DNA from: Desulforhopalus sp. IMCC35007
GTDB taxonomy: Bacteria > Desulfobacterota > Desulfobulbia > Desulfobulbales > Desulfocapsaceae
Assembly (NCBI RefSeq): GCF_005116575.1
Contig: NZ_SWCN01000015.1
Span: forward strand, 88,884-152,883
Reading direction: 5' to 3'
DNA: 64,000 nt
Shown here: positions 25,944 to 33,900 of the stretch, one piece after another
Numbering within the stretch: the stretch's first letter is position 1
Layout: each line of letters starts with the position of its first letter
Made by a program: the position numbers and the translations under genes
The notes under the pieces: generated by a model
Seen by the model: only the letters and a program-made list of their open reading frames with translations
The model's database searches: none
Told to the model about the DNA's origin: nothing

Positions 25944-26289
25944 CTTGCAGACCCTCCAAACGGCTCTTGAGCGCGTCGATCACCGTGCGGCGTTTCTCGG
26001 TGTCCATGTAGCCTTTGAGGGTTTCCGGATTGGCTTCCTCGTTGACCCTGGAGATGGCGTCGGTGGCGGAGAGTTTGCTCAGGTCCACCGGTTCCGCGTC
26101 CTGGTCGGGCTCTGGAGGGGCGAGCGGTTCCTGCTTCGGTTTGTCGGCCATAGCCAGGCGGCCATTCTTGAGCGCCGCCTGGATCTGCTTGGTAAGGCGT
26201 TCCACCTCGACCACCTGGCCGGGCTTGAGTTTCAGCCCGGCGTCGGGGATCACCAGAACGCCGGGACGGATGTTCTTGATTCGATTCAT
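25930..26289 (-). CDS. Hypothetical head-operon protein, 119 aa
   Basis: Begins MNRIKNIRPGVLVIPDAGLKL with LKPGQVVEVERLTKQIQAA, and ends in a region ETLKGYMDTEKRRTVIDAL that looks helical. A central acidic linker (APPEPDQDAEPVDLS) separates the parts. It follows the major capsid gene by 18 bp. It could be a head-completion or decoration protein; the family is not recognised. Confidence 0.6.
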   Translation of the reverse strand: MNRIKNIRPGVLVIPDAGLKLKPGQVVEVERLTKQIQAALKNGRLAMADKPKQEPLAPPEPDQDAEPVDLSKLSATDAISRVNEEANPETLKGYMDTEKRRTVIDALKSRLEGLQGVAE

Positions 26290-26307
26290 CTCACGTCACC
26301 TCCCGGA

Positions 26308-27171
26308 TTACGGAACCAATTTGACCTTGGCCATGATGTCAGGGCGGGTAATGCCCTGGCCGATTTCGGACCACACCAGCCAGCCGGTCTTGAAGCGGGT
26401 CTTCTGATCGATGGACTCCGTCTTCAGGTTTTCGCGCACCGGCATCTTTCCGACCTCTTCATCCGGGACGATGATGATCTCGTCCAGCGGCATGGAGGCG
26501 GTCAACAGGATGCCGCCGGTGCCGTAGTTCTTGATGACACCCTTCTGGCGCAGCTCGAGCTTGGTCTGGGGATCGAGGTTCCAGCCGCGCATGTCGTTGA
26601 ACCGGCGGCCGCGCATGACGATGTACTTCACCGACAGCTCCAGGTCCTCGATGATCGAGATGGCCTCGTTCAGCGCCTCCTCGGTGAGCAAATCGCCGGT
26701 GACCTCGATGGTGTTGGCCGCCGGGATGGCCGAGGAGAGCACCGAGATGGTGCGGCGATCCATCTCCTTGCGGATGGCGTCGGCGGCGCTGGTCTGGATG
26801 TCCATCAGCGTGCCGATGTTGCCGTTCTTGAGGACGGAAACGTCCACCATCGGGTTGGAGTGGATGCGGTTGGTGGGGAACTCGACCTCGTCCTTGCCCA
26901 CCTCCTGCTCCTGGGCGTCGCCGTCCTTGCTGATCCAATGGGCCTTGACGGTCGGTTTCTTCTGATAGACCGGACGTTCGCCCTTGGGCAGCGTGTGCTT
27001 GGTGAGCAGCAGCGAGGAGATCTCCTTACGCTTGATCTCCTGTTCGATGGGCGCGGCGATGGCGGCGGCAAGCGCCCGCATGCCTTCGGGCGACTCGAGA
27101 GCCTCGCTCATGAGCCGCGCCATGGTTTCCATGTACTCCTGGGAATGGATCTTCAACTGATTGGTTTTCAT
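26308..27171 (-). CDS. Major capsid protein (HK97-fold type)
   Basis: The 287-aa protein has FPTNRIHSNPMVDVSVLKNG, MDIQTSAADAIRKEMDRR and MPLDEIIIVPDEEVGKM, consistent with an HK97-fold capsid protein of the short group. It has a helical N-terminal part and no large delta domain. It comes directly after the cement-type protein and the protease-scaffold fusion, the expected order. It would form the icosahedral shell. Assignment is by layout plus context. Confidence 0.78.
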   Translation of the reverse strand: MKTNQLKIHSQEYMETMARLMSEALESPEGMRALAAAIAAPIEQEIKRKEISSLLLTKHTLPKGERPVYQKKPTVKAHWISKDGDAQEQEVGKDEVEFPTNRIHSNPMVDVSVLKNGNIGTLMDIQTSAADAIRKEMDRRTISVLSSAIPAANTIEVTGDLLTEEALNEAISIIEDLELSVKYIVMRGRRFNDMRGWNLDPQTKLELRQKGVIKNYGTGGILLTASMPLDEIIIVPDEEVGKMPVRENLKTESIDQKTRFKTGWLVWSEIGQGITRPDIMAKVKLVP

Positions 27172-27189
27172 GTGCGTTGGCTCCTTGGG

Positions 27190-27552
27190 TTAGACGAGCA
27201 GGCGGAATTTGAGGACGCCGCTCTGTACGGAAATGGCGTGGGCGACGACGTGCTCTCCGGCCGCGACGCCGTTGGTCAGGCGACCGCCCGCTGAAACTTT
27301 CAGGTCGTCTCCGGCGACGACGGTTCCTTCGAAGGCGTCGGTCTCGTAGACGCCGCCGTCACAGTAGATGCCGGGCATTTCGCCACCGGCGTAGTCCTTG
27401 ATCAGGATGCCGAAGGAGCGCTTGGTGGGATCGGTGTTGACGGCGAACAGGTCGTCGCCGACCACGCGGACCACCTGGCCGAGCTGGCCGTCGCCTTGGA
27501 TGTGGCCGTCGCCATAGGCGAGGCTGCGGTGACACGGATTGATGAATGACAT
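27190..27552 (-). CDS. Capsid cement / decoration protein (DUF2190-like)
   Basis: The 120-aa protein (GQLGQVVRVVGDDLFAVNTDP, then FEGTVVAGDDLKVSAGGRL) has the beta-rich, hydrophobic pattern of small capsid stabilisers and stands between the scaffold and capsid genes, where decoration proteins usually lie. There is no signal peptide. Function is inferred from size, composition and order. Confidence 0.7.
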   Translation of the reverse strand: MSFINPCHRSLAYGDGHIQGDGQLGQVVRVVGDDLFAVNTDPTKRSFGILIKDYAGGEMPGIYCDGGVYETDAFEGTVVAGDDLKVSAGGRLTNGVAAGEHVVAHAISVQSGVLKFRLLV

Positions 27553-27564
27553 GGTGTTTCCTCC

Positions 27565-28140
27565 TTATGCGTTGATTTGCGAGTGTTCGGGAGAGTCCTC
27601 GCCGACACGGTTGCGGTAAGCGGCCATGAACCCGTCGCGCAGACGGTCTTCGAGCGACACCTTGCGGTCGTCCACATCGTGGGGCCGGACACCGGCGTCG
27701 CTGCGTAGCGGGGTTTCCGTCGATGCCTTGGCGGCGGGCTTGCCGCCCTGGTCGCTGTCGGCTGGTTTCTCTTCCTTGTCCTTGTCCGCTTTGGCCGATT
27801 TGGGCAGGCGTTCGTAAGCGGCCTCGGTGGCGGCGAAGGCTTCGTCGGACAGTTCGGCCAGGCGTTTCAGCTCGGCTTCCCGGTCCTCATCGGACGCAAA
27901 GGAGAGCCCTTGCTTCTCCAGCCGGGTGAGCAGCTTCTTGGCGCGGGAGCGGCAGGCGGCCGCCTTTTGTTCGGCTTCCAGTTCCTGGACGCGTTTCTGC
28001 AGCTCGGCGACCTGGGCCTTGAGCTGCCGGTTTTCCTTTTCCAGGTCGGTAACGCGGGCAGGATCGCCTTCCTGCTGGGCCGGTTTCTTCTTGGCCGCTT
28101 CGACGGCCGGTTCATCGGTAGGTTTGGTTTTGTCTTCCAT
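27565..28140 (-). CDS. Nested in-frame scaffold protein from an internal start
   Basis: Inside the fusion gene an ATG at 28140 (MEDKTKPTDEPAVEAAKKK) has AAGGAG exactly 8 nt upstream, as good as any gene start in this window. It would give a 191-aa product with a long coiled coil (LEKENRQLKAQVAELQKRV). Lambda makes its Nu3 scaffold in this way from within gene C. A separate scaffold protein is therefore likely. Confidence 0.65.
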   Translation of the reverse strand: MEDKTKPTDEPAVEAAKKKPAQQEGDPARVTDLEKENRQLKAQVAELQKRVQELEAEQKAAACRSRAKKLLTRLEKQGLSFASDEDREAELKRLAELSDEAFAATEAAYERLPKSAKADKDKEEKPADSDQGGKPAAKASTETPLRSDAGVRPHDVDDRKVSLEDRLRDGFMAAYRNRVGEDSPEHSQINA

Positions 28141-29961
28141 CGTGGAATCTCCTTCGGGTTGGGATTGGTCGGGCTGGCTCTGAAGGGACGCCACCTGCAG
28201 AATCCTGGCGTTCTCGTCCGCGCCCTTGCGGTCGAGCAGTCCCAGTCCGGTGAAAGTGACGCCGTGCAGAATCTCGAAAACGGGTTGGCCGTTGAAATCA
28301 CGGCCCTTGAATTTACGCAGGTGGGTGCAGTAGTCGGCCTTGTTCTGGAAGCGCTTGTGGCAGACCGAGCATTCGCCCTCCTGGTAGTCGCATTCCATGG
28401 AGACCTGGGAGATGATCCCGCGCTTCACCAGCTTGTAGGCCAGCCGGGCGGCCGGGGTGTCGTGAACGTACAGCTCACCGACGCATTCCACGCGGCCGCC
28501 GTTGTCGTCCTCCAGGTAGTCGGCGGCGACGATGCCACCGACGATGTCGTTGAACTCCTGCGAATGCTGCAGATCGACCTTCTTGTTCACGGCCGTCATG
28601 TGCCGACCGGACAACTCCTCGGCGGTGAAGTGATCGCCGTTCTTGTTGGTGCCGGTGCGACAGAGCACGAAGCTGAATTGGGGGTCGCCCGCCGAGCCGA
28701 CATCCATGGCCTCGGTCGTGAGGCGTTCGCCTTCGCCCAGCCGGATGTCCACGGGGATGCTGGTGTGGAAGTTCGCGGCGGCGGCCATCGGAACGGGTTT
28801 CTCCTCCTGCTCGGCGCTGGCCTTGGCCCCGGGAGCGCAGACGAACAGACGCTCTTTGGCGTTGGATGCCTCACCGTGCTTGGAGGTGATGGCGTAGTGG
28901 TGATCCTTGGACTTCATCCGGCTCTGCTTGCCGAAGGAGCCGATGATCCGCTTCATCTCCTGCTCGTTGGGATAGGCGTGATCGCGGTAGGAAATCAGCC
29001 AGTGCGGGATGTGCTTGGCGTTGCCGAGAAAGGTCTGGAAGAACTCGTTGGCGTTGGCCTTGGTGACGGTCTTGTGGTCGGTCTCGTAATACTTGACCTT
29101 GGTGTCGGCCTTGATTTCGAGCCCTTCCCAATAGGTCATGAGCCCCTCCACGAAGTGGTAGGCCCGCTCGTAGTTGGTGGTCGAAAACTCAGTGGCGTAA
29201 GGCGGATCGAAGTAGGCCAGATCCGCCTTGGCTTTCGGCAGCAGATCGTTGATGTCCTGCCGGTATGCCTTGTTCTCCTTGTCGTTGTCGAAGACCAGGG
29301 CGTTGATGCGCTGCAGGTTCTTGCGCAGGCGATCCTTGAATTCGTCGGGAGTGTCCTGGCGGCGGCCATAATCGGTGGACGACGAGAAGTGGCCGAAGCC
29401 ACCCTTGCCGCTCATGCAGGTTTTGCCGAGGCCGAACAGGGCGATGTCTTTCTTGAAGCCGGAGAGCTTGTCGCAGTTGGCGCGGATGGTGTCGATCAGC
29501 GCATGGACGCCCTTGGCGAAGAAGATGCCCTTGAAGTTGTCCTGAACGAAGCTGCCCGCCTTGGCGTTGTCGGCCAGGAGCGCCTCGATCTCGTCCTCGC
29601 TCATGCGAACCGAGTTGTTCTCGATGATCGCCTTGGCGGCGTGATGGCAGTAGCGGAGCCGGTCGTTGGCGATGACCTGGAGGCCTTTGGTCTTGTACAT
29701 GTAGGCCACGACCGCAGACCCCGAAAAGGCGTCCAGCACCGTGCCAGTGCCTTCCGGGGTATGCTTCCAGATCCAGTCGACGAGCTTCTGCTTACTGCCG
29801 ATGTAGTTGGTGATGTACTTGGGGCGTTTCTCGGGAGGGAGCTCTTCAGGAGCGGACTGTTCGGCGGCCTCGGTCCCGAGCGTGTCGGGATCGAGAGTCA
29901 GCGCCGCATCGGCCTCCAGTAGAAACGCCAGCCTTTCCAGGTCTGTGGCGAACAGTTCCAT
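27565..29961 (-). CDS. Three-part fusion: adenine methyltransferase, capsid protease, scaffold
   Basis: The start is the ATG at 29961, with GGAG 6 nt upstream; a TTG at 29964 is in frame. Residues 50-360 are a D12-type N6-adenine methyltransferase: ITNYIGSKQKLVDWIWK, motif I VLDAFSGSAVVAYMY and motif IV AYFDPPY. Residues 395-600 resemble a phage capsid maturation protease, with possible active His in DLQHSQEF and Ser in ISQVSMEC, and a zinc-finger-like insertion CSVCHKRF...CTHLRKF. Residues 608-798 are a coiled-coil scaffold. Internal starts at 28788 and 28140 could yield shorter forms. The fusion is unusual: methyltransferases are normally separate genes. Confidence 0.8.
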   Translation of the reverse strand: MELFATDLERLAFLLEADAALTLDPDTLGTEAAEQSAPEELPPEKRPKYITNYIGSKQKLVDWIWKHTPEGTGTVLDAFSGSAVVAYMYKTKGLQVIANDRLRYCHHAAKAIIENNSVRMSEDEIEALLADNAKAGSFVQDNFKGIFFAKGVHALIDTIRANCDKLSGFKKDIALFGLGKTCMSGKGGFGHFSSSTDYGRRQDTPDEFKDRLRKNLQRINALVFDNDKENKAYRQDINDLLPKAKADLAYFDPPYATEFSTTNYERAYHFVEGLMTYWEGLEIKADTKVKYYETDHKTVTKANANEFFQTFLGNAKHIPHWLISYRDHAYPNEQEMKRIIGSFGKQSRMKSKDHHYAITSKHGEASNAKERLFVCAPGAKASAEQEEKPVPMAAAANFHTSIPVDIRLGEGERLTTEAMDVGSAGDPQFSFVLCRTGTNKNGDHFTAEELSGRHMTAVNKKVDLQHSQEFNDIVGGIVAADYLEDDNGGRVECVGELYVHDTPAARLAYKLVKRGIISQVSMECDYQEGECSVCHKRFQNKADYCTHLRKFKGRDFNGQPVFEILHGVTFTGLGLLDRKGADENARILQVASLQSQPDQSQPEGDSTMEDKTKPTDEPAVEAAKKKPAQQEGDPARVTDLEKENRQLKAQVAELQKRVQELEAEQKAAACRSRAKKLLTRLEKQGLSFASDEDREAELKRLAELSDEAFAATEAAYERLPKSAKADKDKEEKPADSDQGGKPAAKASTETPLRSDAGVRPHDVDDRKVSLEDRLRDGFMAAYRNRVGEDSPEHSQINA

Positions 29962-30017
29962 CAACGTCTCCGGTCAGTTTGCTGTGCTCTCCGCGACCTG
30001 CGGGGAGCATTCAGCGG

Positions 30018-30050
30018 TTACTTACCGGAAGCGTCGGCGATGTGTCGGAG
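30018..30050 (-). promoter_or_regulatory. Phage regulon promoter motif, copy 4 (capsid operon)
   Basis: Minus-strand CTCCGAC, 15 bp, CCGGTAAGTAA, a perfect match. It is 53 nt upstream of the fusion gene start at 29961-29964, between it and the gene that ends at 30065. Confidence 0.78.
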
Positions 30051-30064
30051 GGTGACGGCGAATT

Positions 30065-30418
30065 TCAGCGGGCGGGGTTCAGACGGGTCAGAACGGCCTT
30101 GCCGCAGGCGTCGAGGGAGGGGTATTCGTCGCTCTCGGTGATCTCGGAAAAGAACCCGTCATAGGGGGAGCGGGACAGCCGGTGGTATTCGAGAAAATCC
30201 GCCGGAAGCGAGGTGGCCCCGGCCTCGACCAGACGGTTGACCACCCAGGCGGCCTCGTCCCTGCGGTCGGCAAGCCCGTTCGGCCCACGGTCGAGATAGT
30301 ACATCTCCACATCCAGACCGGGACCCGGCCCCTGAACCCAGACGCCCACGGGCACGTATTCCGGGGCGGTGGCTTGCCGGTCTGCGATTATCGAGTCGAG
30401 CATATAGCGCAGTTTCAT
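30065..30418 (-). CDS. Hypothetical protein, 117 aa
   Basis: Begins MKLRYMLDSIIADRQATAPE and contains VGVWVQGPGPGLDVEMYYLD. It overlaps the next gene upstream by 4 nt (ATGA). The gene is last in the portal operon. There is no membrane segment and no recognised motif. Confidence 0.6.
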   Translation of the reverse strand: MKLRYMLDSIIADRQATAPEYVPVGVWVQGPGPGLDVEMYYLDRGPNGLADRRDEAAWVVNRLVEAGATSLPADFLEYHRLSRSPYDGFFSEITESDEYPSLDACGKAVLTRLNPAR

Positions 30419-30927
30419 GACCAGTCCTCCGCGATCCGTAGATGTTCGGCTAGAAGCTGGGCGTCGATCCGGCGGAATCTTTCGGCGCTTTTCTGGCGGT
30501 AGGCGATCCAGCGTTGCCAGTCCGCCGCGAGCTCGGTCTCCGAGACCGGCTCGATCATTTCGACATGGTGAATCCGGCCCAGATCGTCGGTCAGCTCGAC
30601 AATCAGCCAGCCTTCGGCCTCCTTGCCGTCATGTTCGGCCATCAGTGTGTCTTCGACCCGGACATCGACCACCTTGATGGTGTGGGCGTGCTGAAAGCCC
30701 TCGTCGTAACCGAGTGCCTTCCAAAACAGCCAGAAATCGGTGCGCAGATGGTTTCCAGCGGTGTCGAAATGGGGAGCGATCCGGGTGACGGTTAAGCTGT
30801 CCACCAGGGCGTCCAGAAAGAGATCCCCGGATTCTCTGACGGTCATGCGACTGCCCCGGTTGTTGAACCAGTGCAGCGCTTCCTGCAGCCGTCGTTTCTC
30901 CTGTTCGATAAAGTCCTTCATGGTCAT
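30415..30927 (-). CDS. Hypothetical protein, 170 aa
   Basis: Begins MTMKDFIEQEKRRLQEALHW. It contains HTIKVVDVRVEDTLMAEHDG, then LIVELTDDLGRIHHVEM, an alpha/beta layout with no motif I can name. It overlaps both neighbours by 4 nt, so the three genes behind the portal are translationally linked. It might be an immunity or partner protein for the effector-like domains of the 1530-aa protein; that is speculation based on adjacency. Confidence 0.6.
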   Translation of the reverse strand: MTMKDFIEQEKRRLQEALHWFNNRGSRMTVRESGDLFLDALVDSLTVTRIAPHFDTAGNHLRTDFWLFWKALGYDEGFQHAHTIKVVDVRVEDTLMAEHDGKEAEGWLIVELTDDLGRIHHVEMIEPVSETELAADWQRWIAYRQKSAERFRRIDAQLLAEHLRIAEDWS

Positions 30928-33900
30928 TGTTTGCGTTTGCTCCAGCTTTGCGGGGTATGGACGATGTCCTCCACCTTGCGCCCGTCGGGCAGTTTCTTGA
31001 TGCCGCGCCGGGTGAAACTCTGGATGATCTCCCGACGTTCGTTGTCGCTTCTGGCCACGATGAATTCGATGTTGTCCAGCAGCGTCACCGAGTATTTGAA
31101 GATGGTCTCGTTGCCATGGCGCTGCGAGAACCGCTTCCAGTCGTCGATGCTGGCTCCCCGGTTGCGCTGCACGTAGTCGTCAATCACCTTGCCGTAGGCG
31201 TCATGGTCATAACTGATGGCGTCCATGCGGCGCAGCATCTGTTTCTTGAAGTAGAGGGCCGGTGAGGCGTCGCTGGCCGGTTGCTTCTTGATGCGGGTGA
31301 AGAAATAGCTCGCGCCGCCGGTCTGCATGTCGGCCACCGGGGACATTCCTCCCGGAGCCACGCCCATGCGCATTTTCTCGACCGTGCTGACCATGGCTCC
31401 GTTGTTCTCCATGATCAAGTCGATGAAGCCGGACATGCTCTCACCGTTGGTCAGATCGTGGACCAGCGAATAGCCCTTCATCTGTTTTTCCAGGTCCTCC
31501 TCGGTGATGTCGAACCGGAACTGGTGCCGGTATCCGCCCTTTGCGTCGCGGTCCAGAAAACCCGCCTGGTATTCGCCCAGCGGGTTGTATCCGGAAAGTT
31601 GGGTGATGTCCTGGACACCCAGTTCCTTTTGCCAATAGCCGCGCAGGGCCTGGACCCGCTCGGTGGTGGTGGCGTTGCGGTCGTCGAGGGATTTCTGCAG
31701 TCGTTTGTAATCGGCGCTCTTGTCGGTCTTGCGGATGTAGGCGAGCTTTTCGAGATACATCTGCTCCGCGTTTTCCGCCGTGGCCACCCGGGTGTCGATG
31801 CCGAGCTGTTCGAGCTTTTCCAGCATCGCTTCGACCCGTCCGGGGGTGGCATCGCCATCCAGGATCATTTCCAGCTCGCCGCGTTGGGCATAGAGGTTGG
31901 TGTCCGACCAGGGACGATAGCGGACCCGGGTGCCGTCCTCGAAGGTGACGGTGTACTGGTGCCCGTCCTGCATGCGGGAGTTGTGATTGAACAGCGCCCG
32001 GTTGTCGATGTCGTCGGCCTCGACGGTGATGGTGCCGGAACCGATCCTGCGCTTGGTGTGGGTCACCTTGCCGCGTTCCACCTTGAACGGCGGTTTCTCC
32101 TTGGGTTTCTGCGCGTCGAGCTTGGGCAGATACTGCTCAAAAACGCCGTTGGTGGCCCGGTCCCAGTCGACGGATTCTTCGATCTCCTTGACCCATTTCA
32201 GATAATGGTCCGCCATCTCCTTGACCTTGGGGTCGGCGCTCTTTTGCAGGGTCTCCAGTTTCTTGCGCAGGCGCAGGGCCTTGTCGATCTTGGTCCGGTT
32301 GTACTTGCCGTCGCCCACGTGGAAATTGACGTTTTTGACGGCGTCCAGAATTGTCGGAAAGAAGCTGTCTTCGACCAGCGGTTGTCCCTTTTCCCCGGCC
32401 GCCGTCTGCACATACCTGCGCAGCACCTCGTCGATGCGGCGGTCGGTGTCCGGCCGGATCTTCATCTTCACCACGGTGCGCTTCTTCCCCTTGAAGCTCT
32501 CGGTGAAGATCAGCGCGTTCTGGTCCTCCACGTCGCCGCTGTCGAAGGGCAGCGTCTTGCCCTGCCAGCCGAGTTTGCGGGCCTCCTCGACCAGGGTCTC
32601 TTCGGCGGAGGAGAGCAGCTTTTTCTTGCCGGTGGCGGTACTCAGCTTGTCGAAACGGAAGCCCCGATCCCCCAGCACATCGGCGTAATAACCCTCGAAG
32701 TCCCGCCGGAGATTGTGTTTCCGCTCCAAAGCCAGATCGTAGAAATGCCGCAGCCTGGCCGGGTCCTTGGCGAACCGTCCCTCGGCGTAGGGCCGCAGCA
32801 GATCGAGGTAATCCTCGTCGGCGATCTTTTCGACTTCCTGGATGTAGCGCAGGGTCGCGTTCGGATCGACCCGTACCTTCCCTTCCTTGGCCGCCCGGAA
32901 GACCTTGTTGTAAAACGGCTCTTCCTCGCCGCAGACGCCGTTGGGGTGATAGTCGAGCGAGAGCTTGTCCTGGCCCAGAAACTTGAAGGCCTGGCCTTTG
33001 TCGATTCCGTAGACGCGACCGTCCCTGGCACGGATGAATTGCTTGGAATGTCCGTCGTGGTTGGCGATCAGCCAGTCGACCACATGCTCGCGCTGGATCT
33101 GCTCCAGTTCGATGGTGGTCAGATCCTGGGGCAGAATGTTGCGAAAATCGAAATCGTCCCGCAGATCGCTACGCCATTTCTGGATGGAGCCGGTGCGGCC
33201 GTTCAACTGGATGGTGCGCACCTCTATGGAATGAGGGTCGATCAGGCGGCCGATCTTGTAGGCTGCTTCCTCTCCGAAGGCGATGAACTCATCGTCCTTG
33301 CGGTCAATGGGTTTGAACAGCCATTTGTCGCCGTTTTCATCGGTCCAGAACTCCTTTTCGTGTGCGCCGCCGACAGCGGCCTTGCCGGTTTTCTTGAATT
33401 TTGACGGCAGACCTTTCTGCTGCCATGCGGTATCGACGGTGGCGAACTCCGCGCCTTTCTTACCGATCTTGGGCTCGGGCGGCTTGACCGGGATTGGCTG
33501 CGGAGCCGGTTTCGGTGGCTCTTTCTTCGGCGTGGCTGGCTTGGCCGGTGCGGTTTTCTTCTTGCCTCCATGTTTTTCGGCCCAGGCTGCGTGCTTGGTG
33601 TCGATGCTGGCCTGAACCGCTTTGATTTTCGCCGGGTCGGTCTCGGTGAAGAGCGTGGTCAGCTCGTCTTTGTTGGCCCACTGCCAATACTGAACCTTGG
33701 TCTCCTTGGCGAGCGTCTTGAGCTCCGTCGATTTCAGCTTGCCGACCTGGTCCTGGAAGAGCTGTTTCTTGAGGGCGATTTCCTTGGTGTAGGCCGCCAG
33801 CAGATCCTGGGGTAAATCGGTGCCACCGGAAACCGCCTGTTCCGCCTTGGCAATCGCGTCGAGGAAATCCTTGTAGCCGGTCGGCGTGTCGGGAACGACC

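Noticed and set aside
27910..29922. Plus-strand 670-codon frame opposite the fusion gene
   Set aside because: The minus-strand frame has clear methyltransferase and scaffold motifs, while the plus-strand frame shows none; GC-rich codons keep the opposite frame open.
31281..33404. Plus-strand 707-codon frame opposite the MuF-type gene
   Set aside because: Same reason: it mirrors a motif-bearing minus-strand protein and has no plausible ribosome binding site.
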